Counted from the stretch's first letter, positions 1 to 6,680 are shown. The stretch is DNA of 6,865 nt from Actinomycetota bacterium (GCA_016927635.1 JAFGMJ010000002.1:1-6865), one strand, 5' to 3'. A program made the numbers and translations. Notes: generated by a model not told the origin, from the sequence alone.

Positions 1-1
1 C

Positions 2-6
2 AGGAG
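2..6 (+). promoter_or_regulatory. Ribosome binding site of the malic enzyme gene
   Basis: AGGAG lies six bases before a TTG codon at 13-15. This spacing is what supports the TTG start. The first in-frame ATG is at residue 10, just before the conserved segment, and has no comparable site. The window begins only one base before this element, so promoter and upstream neighbours cannot be seen. Confidence 0.8.
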
Positions 7-12
7 AAAAAA

Positions 13-1233
13 TTGGACATATACAAAGAATCGCTTCTAATGCACAAAGACAGGCAGGGAAAAATCGATGTAATATCAAAGGTATTTACAGAGAATGAGC
101 ACGACCTTGCGCTTGCATATTCGCCTGGGGTCGCTGAACCATGCAGGCAGATTCAAAAGGACCCTTCTCTTTTAAACACATATACAGCAAGGGCTAACAT
201 GATAGCAGTTGTTTCTGACGGCTCTGCAGTACTTGGTCTCGGCAATATCGGAGCAAGAGCGGCAATGCCTGTTATGGAAGGTAAATGTGTACTTTTCAGG
301 CAGTTTGGAGGAGTGTCAGCATTTCCTCTTTGCATTGAAAGCCAGGATAACAACACAATAGTTGAGACTGTAAAACTTCTGGAACCTTCATTTGCAGGTA
401 TAAATCTTGAAGATATATCAGCACCAAGATGCTTTGAAATCGAAGAAAGACTGAAAAAAGAAACAAAAATGGTAATATTTCATGACGACCAGCACGGCAC
501 TGCAATAGTGACCCTTGCAGGGCTTCTTAATGCGCTTAAATATTATAATCTTGATATGAAAAACATAAAGGTCGTTATGAATGGAGCCGGATCAGCGGGC
601 CATTCAATTGTAAAACTTTTGGCGTACCTTGGGATTAAAAATATACTGGTGTGCGATACAAAAGGTATTATTTATAAAGGCAGGCAGGACTTGAATTTTG
701 CCAAGGAAGAGATTGCCTCACTTACAAATCCCGATAAGATAAAAGGCGGCCTTTCGGATGCAGTCTCAGATGCTGATGTTTTTATAGGAGTGTCTGTTGC
801 AAATCAGCTAAGTCCGGAAATGGTTTCCAAAATGCATAAAAAGCCTGTAATATTTGCTCTTGCCAATCCTGAACCCGAAATAAAAGTCGAGCTTGCAAAA
901 AGCATAGGAATTGAGATTATAGCCACAGGCCGCTCAGACTATCCCAACCAGGTAAATAATGTGCTTGCATTCCCGGGCGTTTTCAGGGGTGCGCTTGACG
1001 CTAATGCTTCCGAGATAAATATGGAGATGAAGCTTGCTGCAGCAAAAGCAATCGCATCAATAGTTGAAAAAGATATAAGAAGTGACTATATCATACCAAA
1101 ACCATTTGACAGCAGGGTACTTCCTGCAGTGGCAACATCAGTGGCATCAGCCGCGGTAAATACTGGTGTGGCTCCAAAAGATACTGACCTGGATTATATA
1201 GAATACAGGGCCAAAAATATATTGAGGAAATAG
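13..1233 (+). CDS. NAD(P)-dependent malic enzyme (oxaloacetate-decarboxylating), short bacterial form
   Basis: Cytosolic enzyme that oxidatively decarboxylates malate to pyruvate and CO2 with reduction of NAD(P), linking the C4 acids of the TCA cycle to pyruvate. The 406-residue length matches the short bacterial malic enzymes (SfcA/YtsJ type) without the phosphotransacetylase-like tail of long MaeB. Visible family landmarks are AYSPGVAEPC (residues 35-44, Tyr36 being the expected catalytic tyrosine), the catalytic lysine in MEGK (Lys91), metal ligands in NLED (Glu133, Asp134) and FHDDQHGTA (Asp159), the dinucleotide loop GAGSAG (191-196), ANPEPEI (284-290) and GRSDYPNQVNN (306-316). The acidic residue after the second Rossmann strand (Asp215 in VCDTKG) hints at NAD preference, but cofactor choice cannot be settled from sequence. 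Translation starts at TTG, supported by AGGAG six bases upstream. The frame is intact, and the gene converges on a glycosyltransferase gene with a probable terminator between them. Confidence 0.95.
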   Translation: MDIYKESLLMHKDRQGKIDVISKVFTENEHDLALAYSPGVAEPCRQIQKDPSLLNTYTARANMIAVVSDGSAVLGLGNIGARAAMPVMEGKCVLFRQFGGVSAFPLCIESQDNNTIVETVKLLEPSFAGINLEDISAPRCFEIEERLKKETKMVIFHDDQHGTAIVTLAGLLNALKYYNLDMKNIKVVMNGAGSAGHSIVKLLAYLGIKNILVCDTKGIIYKGRQDLNFAKEEIASLTNPDKIKGGLSDAVSDADVFIGVSVANQLSPEMVSKMHKKPVIFALANPEPEIKVELAKSIGIEIIATGRSDYPNQVNNVLAFPGVFRGALDANASEINMEMKLAAAKAIASIVEKDIRSDYIIPKPFDSRVLPAVATSVASAAVNTGVAPKDTDLDYIEYRAKNILRK

Positions 1234-1253
1234 CAGCTGATTATTATTTAAAT

Positions 1254-1285
1254 AGTCACTTAGAATATAATAAAGGGACTTTTTT
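1254..1285 (+). terminator. Probable intrinsic terminator after the malic enzyme gene
   Basis: AGTCACTT (1254-1261) can pair with AAGGGACT (1273-1280), leaving one A/G mismatch and an 11-base loop, and a T run follows immediately (1280-1285). The stem is short and only moderately GC-rich, so this is a modest terminator. It sits about 20 bases after the malic enzyme stop and, in the other direction, downstream of the convergent glycosyltransferase gene. The minus-strand side lacks an equally good T run. Confidence 0.45.
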
Positions 1286-1307
1286 AATTAAGATTATTTA
1301 AGCCTAA

Positions 1308-2546
1308 CTAAAATTTGGTTTTCAGGTCTTTATCTATGCCGAGCTCTTCAGATATTTCATACTCATAACAGTTATCGGCGACCAGGCTGATTTTTTCGGG
1401 GGTTTTGACATCATATATCCTGCCTTTCCAGTAAACGCCTTTCTTTAATTTCGCCTGTATGTAAGAATTTGCCGCCACAGCAACTATGAAGCAGACTGAA
1501 ACTGGTGTGAGAAAAACATCAAGGATGCGCTCCTTAAATCTTAATGCAATTATTATTTTTATAGCAATAACTAAAAGAATCTGCAGCATGTTTAACAGCA
1601 GCAAGATTCTTGGCCACTCAAATAAAAGAGCAACAGGAAGCAGTATAAAAGGGACCATAAAAAGAACTGAATAGAAAGAGACTGCAATAGCTTCACTCAA
1701 TCCGTTGTAATCAAAAGCTGCTAAAATGACTTTAGAAAAACCCTGAATCGCTTCCCTGAAATTCTTATACATCCTGCAGAAAACATTGCTGCTTGCATCA
1801 AATACCATATACGAAAAACCGGCAGCCTTTATCCTTTTTGAAAGATGTATATCTTCAAGTATCTCTGCCTTTACTGACTCATGCCCGCCAAATTTAAAGT
1901 ATACTTCCTTTTTAAACATAAAAAACTGGCCTATAGCTGTGCTGAAAAATTTCGTTTTCGTCTTTCTAATCAATGCCAGCGGAACCATGGTAAAAACGCC
2001 AAAATCGATAAAGGACACAAGCATCCTTTCAGCAAAAGAGACCATTATCTGCCTGGGATAAGCGCTTAAACCATCGATGCCACTGCCCAGCATTGCTGCA
2101 AGGGACCTGGTTACGGTATCAGGAAAGTGAAGGGTATCAGCGTCTGTAAATATCAGATATTCTCCTTTAGCCTGCAGAGCAAGCTGATGGCATGCCCATG
2201 ATTTTCCCAACCAGCCTTCTTTAAGTTTTTTGCCATTAATAAGCCTTATACGGGAATCTTTCAATGTCATCTGTCTAACAATGGCTGCAGTTTCATCACT
2301 GGAATTATCATCCAGGACAAGTATTTCTATGTTTTTGTAATCCTGTTTAATAAGTGAGACAAGTAGCTTCCTTATATTTGCCTCCTCATTTCTTGCCGGG
2401 ACAAGCACTGATATAAGGGGAGGAGAGCCAATAAGTCCTGAAGGCAATTTAAAATTTTTAATATTTTTAAAAAAAATCATATTGACGATAAAATTTATAA
2501 AAATGAAGGCAATAAAACCCGTGATTATATACTGGTAGTAAATCAT
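1308..2546 (-). CDS. Membrane-anchored family 2 glycosyltransferase (CrtQ/HpnB-like)
   Basis: Likely an inverting GT-A glycosyltransferase that moves a sugar from a nucleotide-sugar donor to a lipid or membrane-linked acceptor at the cytoplasmic face. In its 412 residues, an N-terminal membrane helix (about 5-27) precedes the catalytic domain. That domain shows VLVPARNEE (48-55 region), the Asp-Asp pair at 79-80, the metal-binding TDAD (134-137) and LEDIHL (230-235), whose acidic pair is in the place of the catalytic base. Hydrophobic segments at about 286-310, 314-335 and 343-363 follow, then a WKGR motif at 373-376 that recurs near the C-terminus of carotenoid/hopanoid-type glycosyltransferases. 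The ATG start has AAGGA about seven bases upstream. No carotenoid, hopanoid or cell-envelope pathway gene is adjacent, so the acceptor is unknown. It is preceded by about 220 bases of noncoding DNA, suggesting a single-gene unit. Confidence 0.88.
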   Translation of the reverse strand: MIYYQYIITGFIAFIFINFIVNMIFFKNIKNFKLPSGLIGSPPLISVLVPARNEEANIRKLLVSLIKQDYKNIEILVLDDNSSDETAAIVRQMTLKDSRIRLINGKKLKEGWLGKSWACHQLALQAKGEYLIFTDADTLHFPDTVTRSLAAMLGSGIDGLSAYPRQIMVSFAERMLVSFIDFGVFTMVPLALIRKTKTKFFSTAIGQFFMFKKEVYFKFGGHESVKAEILEDIHLSKRIKAAGFSYMVFDASSNVFCRMYKNFREAIQGFSKVILAAFDYNGLSEAIAVSFYSVLFMVPFILLPVALLFEWPRILLLLNMLQILLVIAIKIIIALRFKERILDVFLTPVSVCFIVAVAANSYIQAKLKKGVYWKGRIYDVKTPEKISLVADNCYEYEISEELGIDKDLKTKF

Positions 2547-2765
2547 TTAAAGTTCCTTACTTTTAAAGATTTTATAGTTTTAATATCTGGACTATTTTAT
2601 ATTAAGGCCTGCAGCCGTTTTATTTTTTTAATCCTTACTCAAAACGCCACAGATAAAGAAAACAATTTAAATCTAATTTTATACAAACTTAAAGAATGTA
2701 TCAAGATAAAAAAGATTTTTTTATATTGCAAGGTTTTATTGCTTATTAATCTGCACAGAGTATTA

Positions 2766-3932
2766 TTATTGGGCTATAAGGTTAATTTCAGCAAGGCTGC
2801 TTGAAAAGTCCCACCCAAAACCATATACCCTGATCTCTTTGATAACTTCAGGCTTATTTTCAAATGCCATTAAATCAGGACCAATATACCAGAAGTAGTC
2901 TCCTTTGTTTATTCTGGTAAAGTGAAGGCTGTCAGGATTTTTAATGCGGGAATAATAGAAACCATGATACCATTGTTGAGAGGCGCCACATGTATCAATA
3001 TATTTTATGCTGATTTGTATTGCTCCTTCAGGAAACCATTGAGGTGAGGTATTTGCAATATTTCCGCCATTTTCATTATCTATTTTTCCTACAAGCCATA
3101 TATATAAGCTTTTAAAATGTGAAACAGGGATATCGATTTCCTGGTATATGCCTGCTGCTCCGCCATCGTCGGGGTTGGAGGACCTTTGAAATTTAACAAC
3201 ATTACCAAAATGCCTGTCATTAACAAGGTTTGCCTCGTTTATGCCCTTTTCATTGCTTCCTTCCTGCAGCCATATTTTCCAGCCCTCAATACCGGCAGAA
3301 ACCGGCTTTGTAAGAAGCAGCCCCTGCCCCTGAGGCGGTGTGGGATTTTCAAAATATATTATTCCTTCGGGTTCAGCTCCTTCTTGCTTTATACCGCCTG
3401 GCTCGTCAAAACTTTCATCATCTTTGGGAATAACAAATCCGTTTAAAATAAGTGTGGCTCTCTTGTTATTCTTTAAATAATTCCCGGTATAGATACCTAA
3501 TGTCACATATTTTCCTGTGTTTGCCATTTTCTGCCATGTGGTAAAACTGCCCTCTTCTTCATAATCATAAGTCTGGATGAATTCCCATTCAAGCTCTTTC
3601 ATTTTTTTAGAATAATAAGAGTTAACGTCATCTGGCGAGCTTTTTGTTATATATGTGGAGAAAACAGATTCGGAAAATAATTCCGGCATTTCAGGAAGTT
3701 CTAAAAGAACACTGTCAATACTTCTGTACAGGTCCACGTCAAATCGTGAGCCGGGAAAAGGTGGCACATCTCCAATACCCAGGCTGTCAAATAATGATAT
3801 GACGCCACTGGAGCCCTGTTTTAAGTTTTCACCTGTATCATTATTACAGGATACTGTCAAACAAATTATAAATACCAGGATAAGTGCTGTAAAAACAAAA
3901 AAAAAGATTTTATTGCTTTTGCCTTTATGCAT
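2766..3932 (-). CDS. Predicted lipoprotein of unknown function, two-domain
   Basis: I do not recognise a named family. The 388-residue protein starts with a basic N-terminus (HKGKSNK), a hydrophobic core (about 9-24) and LTVSC, with Cys29 as the probable lipidation site. The -3 residue is Thr rather than the usual Leu, so the lipobox is slightly atypical. Residues of about 55-165 form a small alpha/beta-like region containing the stretch DDVNSYYSKKMKELEWEF (101-118), as in short extracytoplasmic lipoprotein domains. An acidic, Gly/Pro-rich linker (about 170-190) leads to a C-terminal region (about 190-388) rich in aromatic and beta-prone segments, resembling a carbohydrate-binding-like beta sandwich; that fold assignment is inference. 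The ATG start is supported by AAAGGA five bases upstream. It lies downstream of the fluoride operon on the same strand, 115 bases away, with its own candidate promoter, so a link to fluoride is not implied. Confidence 0.8.
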   Translation of the reverse strand: MHKGKSNKIFFFVFTALILVFIICLTVSCNNDTGENLKQGSSGVISLFDSLGIGDVPPFPGSRFDVDLYRSIDSVLLELPEMPELFSESVFSTYITKSSPDDVNSYYSKKMKELEWEFIQTYDYEEEGSFTTWQKMANTGKYVTLGIYTGNYLKNNKRATLILNGFVIPKDDESFDEPGGIKQEGAEPEGIIYFENPTPPQGQGLLLTKPVSAGIEGWKIWLQEGSNEKGINEANLVNDRHFGNVVKFQRSSNPDDGGAAGIYQEIDIPVSHFKSLYIWLVGKIDNENGGNIANTSPQWFPEGAIQISIKYIDTCGASQQWYHGFYYSRIKNPDSLHFTRINKGDYFWYIGPDLMAFENKPEVIKEIRVYGFGWDFSSSLAEINLIAQ

Positions 3933-4001
3933 TATTATCCTTTCTGCTTTAATTGCTTCTGCTCAGAGCATATGCAAACATATACTTAAAACTAATTACA
4001 T

Positions 4002-4031
4002 ATTATAGCTTTTCATGCTTAGTTTTGTCTG
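4002..4031 (-). promoter_or_regulatory. Candidate promoter for the lipoprotein gene
   Basis: On the minus strand a perfect TATAAT (4007-4002) lies about 70 bases before the lipoprotein ATG. A weak -35 candidate, CAGACA (4031-4026), stands 18 bases upstream and matches four of six consensus bases. In AT-rich DNA a chance -10 is easy to find, so this rests mainly on position. Confidence 0.35.
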
Positions 4032-4047
4032 CATCTAAAAAATATTT

Positions 4048-4386
4048 TCATTTTTTGCTTGATGAATATTTAATAATTGTTGCTTTTTCCAGAGTTACAA
4101 GACCGCCTTTTACAGTTTCATCAAGAAAAGGCAATATCTTATTTATATTCTCCTCTGTGTCGATAATCTCAATTATAATCGGCATATCTTCGGAAAGCCT
4201 GAGAATTGTGGCAGTATGTATTAAGCTGTCCGCGCCAAAGCCCATAATACCTTTAAATACAGTTGCCCCTGATAATTTAAGCTCCCTTGCTTTAAGTACA
4301 ATCTGTTCATATAAAGGCCTGCCCATGTATCTGTCATCTTCACCAATTAAGATACGAAGCAGGTAGCCTTTTTTTGACTCTTTCAT
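4048..4386 (-). CDS. DUF190 family PII-like protein, coupled to crcB
   Basis: The 112-residue protein carries the hallmark pattern of DUF190 (COG1993): RILIGEDDRYMGRPLYEQIV (11-30), ATVFKGIMGFG (41-51), the IHTA segment (56-59), LSEDMPIIIEIIDT (64-77), and GLVTLEKATII near the C-terminus. Members fold like PII signalling proteins and are often encoded beside crcB; their biochemical role is not established. Here the start overlaps the crcB stop in ATGA (4386-4383), with AGGGG six bases before the ATG. This implies translational coupling and a shared transcript under the fluoride riboswitch. A role as cytosolic regulator or sensor for the fluoride channel is inference from that linkage. Length and motifs are complete. 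No convincing terminator follows. Confidence 0.93.
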   Translation of the reverse strand: MKESKKGYLLRILIGEDDRYMGRPLYEQIVLKARELKLSGATVFKGIMGFGADSLIHTATILRLSEDMPIIIEIIDTEENINKILPFLDETVKGGLVTLEKATIIKYSSSKK

Positions 4387-4784
4387 AAATTACCCCTGCC
4401 AAATAATTTTAATAAAAATCTTGCAATAATTGATCCGGCAAACACAAGAACAATACAAAATACATTACCTGCAACAACATTTATAAGCGCTGTTATATAT
4501 TGCTTTTCTGATAAAAGATTAAAAGTCTCAAGGCTAAAAGTTGAAAATGTTGTAAGACCACCAAGGATACCCGTAAAAATAAGTATCTTCATATTTGTAG
4601 AAACTGTAATACCTGAAAAGAACTCCCATAAAAATCCGATAAGCAATGCGCCAATCAGATTTACAGCAAGTGTTCCATAAGGAAAAAGGCTTGAAGATTG
4701 TTTTTGTATTATACTGGACAGAAGGTAGCGAAGAAGCGCTCCAAGCCCACCTCCAATAAAAACATATAAAAATTTTAAAACCAT
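4383..4784 (-). CDS. crcB: CrcB/Fluc fluoride channel
   Basis: Small inner-membrane fluoride channel that lets fluoride leave the cytoplasm, protecting enzymes such as enolase and pyrophosphatase. The 133-residue length with four hydrophobic segments is typical of Fluc proteins, which assemble as antiparallel homodimers. Conserved family features present are GGGLGALLRY (11-20, with Arg19), GTLAVNLIGALLIG (37-50, including the pore Asn42) and GGLTTFSTF (75-83), which carries the phenylalanines of the fluoride pathway and the central sodium-site region, followed by Glu86. Only one crcB copy lies here, consistent with a homodimer and not the paired-gene heterodimer type. The ATG is preceded by AGAGGAG and six Ts, so the ribosome binding site is part of the terminator hairpin of the fluoride riboswitch. 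The stop overlaps the start of the DUF190 gene by four bases. Confidence 0.97.
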   Translation of the reverse strand: MVLKFLYVFIGGGLGALLRYLLSSIIQKQSSSLFPYGTLAVNLIGALLIGFLWEFFSGITVSTNMKILIFTGILGGLTTFSTFSLETFNLLSEKQYITALINVVAGNVFCIVLVFAGSIIARFLLKLFGRGNL

Positions 4785-4822
4785 AAAAAACTCCTCTCTA
4801 AATCGGATATTTAGCAGGAGTT
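4785..4822 (-). terminator. Riboswitch expression platform: terminator hairpin that also covers the crcB ribosome binding site
   Basis: In the RNA, AACTCC (4822-4817) pairs with GGAGTT (4794-4789) and CTAAAT (4814-4809) pairs with ATTTAG (4803-4798), with a small internal loop and a five-base apical loop (ATCCG). The 3' arm runs straight into Ts (4790-4785), giving an intrinsic terminator. The same 3' arm contains the crcB Shine-Dalgarno AGGAG (4795-4791), and the ATG follows the T run directly. Without fluoride, the hairpin should end transcription and also hide the ribosome binding site. AACTCC is at the same time the 3' strand of the aptamer pseudoknot, so the two structures exclude each other. 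Confidence 0.88.
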
Positions 4823-4866
4823 ATCAGCTCTTTATAAGCGGTTATGGGGTGAACTCCATCACCTGT
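4815..4866 (-). promoter_or_regulatory. Fluoride riboswitch (crcB motif) aptamer
   Basis: The minus-strand leader matches the fluoride riboswitch consensus. GGTGATGGAGTTCACC (4863-4848) forms P1 with the conserved GATGG..TTC loop. It is followed by an ATAACC linker (4845-4840) and a small hairpin of GCTT with GAGC (4839-4836 / 4830-4827). Then come the conserved TGAT and AACTCC (4826-4817). The loop GGAGTT (4857-4852) is fully complementary to AACTCC, giving the diagnostic pseudoknot that encloses the fluoride-magnesium cluster. Placement immediately before crcB confirms the assignment. Fluoride binding stabilises the pseudoknot, frees the ribosome binding site and prevents the terminator, so this is an ON switch. 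Confidence 0.95.
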
Positions 4867-4873
4867 TCAGGTA

Positions 4874-4902
4874 AGTATATAATTTAAAAAAGCATTATTC
4901 AA
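4874..4902 (-). promoter_or_regulatory. Promoter of the crcB-DUF190 operon
   Basis: On the minus strand TTGAAT (4902-4897) and TATACT (4879-4874) are separated by exactly 17 bases, matching the housekeeping consensus at four and five positions of six. Transcription would start near 4867, only a few bases before the riboswitch P1 strand, as expected for a short riboswitch leader. Confidence 0.72.
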
Positions 4903-5171
4903 TCGCAATTTTTCCAGTAAAAAGCAGTGTGCAATTTTTTTTATTAGTAAAAAAAGAATAAATTATTTTTCAATATAAAATTAACTGAAGCGTATTTGTA
5001 AAAATATAATTGCAAAAGATACTAATTTCCATAGAATAATTGTATTTGCAACTGAAAATATTGATTGATTCATTAAAAGTAAATTTATTGGGCAGGATGG
5101 CAGAAAACATATCTTTGTATTTTGAAAAATAAGACAGTAAAAATCAATATTTGGCAAAAATTTTAAATTAA
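4903..5171. other. AT-rich divergent intergenic region with no gene
   Basis: This gap lies between the fluoride operon promoter and the divergent exporter gene. It is very AT-rich and contains no reading frame that looks coding and no recognisable RNA element. GCAATTTTT occurs twice (4905-4913 and 4931-4939), which is probably low-complexity coincidence. A candidate promoter for the exporter is listed separately; the remaining bases show nothing specific. Confidence 0.6.
5010..5037 (+). promoter_or_regulatory. Candidate promoter for the MFS exporter gene
   Basis: TTGCAA (5010-5015) and TAGAAT (5032-5037) are 16 bases apart, matching four and five of six consensus positions. It would give a leader of about 125-130 bases before the GTG start. 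In sequence this AT-rich other combinations are possible (for example TATAAT at 5005-5010 with TTAACT at 4981-4986), so the exact promoter is uncertain. Confidence 0.3.
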
Positions 5172-6506
5172 GTGTTAGAAAAAAATAAAAAATTCAATAA
5201 AAATTCCAGCGTAAAGGCTATACTGCGCTCGCTTAGCCATAGAAATTACAGGCTTTTTTTCTCTGGACAGCTGGTTTCATTGAGCGGGACATGGATGCAG
5301 GTCGTAGCAATGAGCTGGCTTGTTTACAGGTTAACTGATTCTGCATTAATGCTTGGGCTGGTTACATTTTTAAGCCAAATTCCAAGCTTTTTATTTGCGC
5401 CCTTTGCCGGAGTTTGCATTGACAGGTGGAATAAACACAAAACGCTGCTCTTTACCCAAACTTTATCTATGCTACAGGCTTTTGCACTTGCAGCACTGAC
5501 TTTGACTGGAGTTATAAGGGTGTGGCACATTATTGTGCTTAGCATTGTCTTGGGTCTTACCAATGCTTTTGACATGCCGGTAAGGCAGGCATTTGTAGTT
5601 GAAATGATTGAAGACAGAAAAGATCTGGGCAATGCAATTGCATTAAACTCTTCCCTTGTTAATATAACAAGGTTAATTGGGCCGGCCATTGCAGGCGTGA
5701 TTGTTGCAAAACTTGGAGAGGGGATATGTTTTACAGTAAATGGGATAACTTTTATTGCAGTTATAATCGCACTTTTATTCATGAAAATTAAAAAGGAGAG
5801 TTTTAAATCCGTACACCAGCACATTTTTACAGAATTAAGGGAAGGTTTTAAGTATTCATTCGGTTTTCCTCCTATTAGGGATATGCTTATATTGCTGGCC
5901 GCCCTCAGCTTTGCAATCATGCAGTACACTGTTTTAATGCCTGTATTTGCAAAAGATATACTTAATGGCGGATCGGATACACTGGGTTATTTGATGGCGT
6001 CAACAGGGTTAGGTGCATTAATGGGAGGAATATATCTGGCTGCAAAAAAAAGCGTTTTAGGCCTTGGCAAGATCATGGCAGCATCAACCTTTTTATTTGG
6101 CATTACCATAATAATTTTTGCTTTTTCAAAATACTTCATCCTTTCAACTGTTTTTTTGTTTTTTGCAGGTTTTGGCTTTATAGTAATAATTGCGGCAAGC
6201 AATACTATATTGCAGACAATTACAGATGATGATAAACGTGGCCGCGTAATGAGTTTTTATACCATGGCCTTTATGGGTATGGCGCCGTTTGGAAGCTTGG
6301 CAGCCGGAGCAATGGCTGAAAGAATAGGAGCGCCATTGACTATAATGATAAGCGGAATACTGAGCCTGATTTGTGGCATTGTTCTGACCTTGCGGCTTCC
6401 GGCATTAAAAAAAATAGTCCAACCCATATATATTAAAAAAGGAATAATTACTGAGGTAGCGCAGGGCTTACAGGCGGCAGCAGATTTTGAAACCAGCAAT
6501 GAATAA
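5172..6506 (+). CDS. Major facilitator superfamily exporter, EntS-like (MFS_3 type)
   Basis: Predicted 12-helix inner-membrane proton-coupled exporter of the branch that includes the enterobactin exporter EntS and many putative drug exporters. In its 444 residues, HRNYRLFFSGQLVSLSGTWM (23-42) is the characteristic start of this group. CIDRWNKHKT (82-91) is the loop between helices 2 and 3, MPVRQAFV (135-142) and RLIGPAIAG (167-175) follow in the first half, and RGRVMSFY (356-363) is the matching loop in the second half. A hydrophilic linker at about 205-235 separates the six-helix halves. The start is GTG at 5172, the first possible start after an in-frame TAA at 5169-5171. It has no clear Shine-Dalgarno; a CTG about 50 bases in, preceded by AAAGG, is a weak alternative. 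The substrate is unknown, and no siderophore or resistance gene is adjacent. The frame is intact, and the gene is transcribed away from the fluoride operon. Confidence 0.9.
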   Translation: MLEKNKKFNKNSSVKAILRSLSHRNYRLFFSGQLVSLSGTWMQVVAMSWLVYRLTDSALMLGLVTFLSQIPSFLFAPFAGVCIDRWNKHKTLLFTQTLSMLQAFALAALTLTGVIRVWHIIVLSIVLGLTNAFDMPVRQAFVVEMIEDRKDLGNAIALNSSLVNITRLIGPAIAGVIVAKLGEGICFTVNGITFIAVIIALLFMKIKKESFKSVHQHIFTELREGFKYSFGFPPIRDMLILLAALSFAIMQYTVLMPVFAKDILNGGSDTLGYLMASTGLGALMGGIYLAAKKSVLGLGKIMAASTFLFGITIIIFAFSKYFILSTVFLFFAGFGFIVIIAASNTILQTITDDDKRGRVMSFYTMAFMGMAPFGSLAAGAMAERIGAPLTIMISGILSLICGIVLTLRLPALKKIVQPIYIKKGIITEVAQGLQAAADFETSNE

Positions 6507-6521
6507 AATTTACTTGAAACA

Positions 6522-6680
6522 TTAAGTTATTACATCAATAAAATCAAAAAAGTCCACAAACCAGAGCACAAAGCCGAATATTACAAGAAGAAGGCCCAGG
6601 ATTATGCCCGTCAGGTCAAGACCTTTGCCTTTTCTGCTGCAAACCCCTGTTTTTATTCTTTTTAAATCAGCACAGCCGGT
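6522..6680 (-). pseudogene. Small single-helix membrane peptide frame without a start codon (probably broken gene)
   Basis: The minus strand is open for 52 codons and ends in TAA (6524-6522). The translation has a basic segment (KRIKTGVCSRKGKG, frame residues 7-20) followed by a strongly hydrophobic helix (LTGIILGLLLVIFGFVLWF, 23-41) and an acidic aromatic tail ending DVIT. This looks like a real small membrane protein, not random frame. It contains no ATG, GTG or TTG, and an in-frame TAA lies immediately upstream (6683-6681). A good AAAGGAG (6696-6690) and a GTG (6673) exist, but in a different frame that stops at 6664-6662. One added base in the T/A run near 6659-6667 would join that GTG to the hydrophobic frame. 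A deletion, a sequencing error or a noncanonical start are all possible. I do not recognise the family. Confidence 0.45.

Noticed and set aside
2547..2765. Gap between the lipoprotein and glycosyltransferase genes, checked for a hidden gene or RNA
   Set aside because: It is AT-rich with no coding-like frame, no strong hairpin and no convincing promoter pair; only a weak GCAA/TTGC hairpin without a T run was seen.
3968..3975. GCATATGC palindrome in the lipoprotein leader, considered as an operator
   Set aside because: It is eight bases, AT-centred and single, with no second copy at promoter spacing; chance is a sufficient explanation.
4037..4056. Hairpin of only A-T pairs just after the DUF190 stop codon, considered as the operon terminator
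   Set aside because: It has no G-C pairs, overlaps the stop codon and has no separate T run, so it is unlikely to terminate efficiently.
4905..4939. Two copies of GCAATTTTT, considered as regulator binding repeats
   Set aside because: The shared part is mostly a T run in very AT-rich DNA and no further copies occur nearby.
5097..5132. Eleven-codon frame before the exporter gene, considered as a leader peptide
   Set aside because: The purine-rich sequence before its ATG is too close to serve as a ribosome binding site, and no attenuator-like hairpin follows.
5324..5929. Long open frame of about 200 codons on the strand opposite the exporter gene
   Set aside because: It lies wholly antisense to a clear membrane exporter, and its translation shows no recognisable domain. 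The same reasoning removes the shorter antisense frames in the malic enzyme, glycosyltransferase, lipoprotein and crcB regions.
6613..6624. AGGTC-AA-GACCT inverted repeat, considered as an exporter terminator or a regulator site
   Set aside because: The loop would be too small and no T run follows. It lies inside the apparently coding stretch of the small membrane frame.
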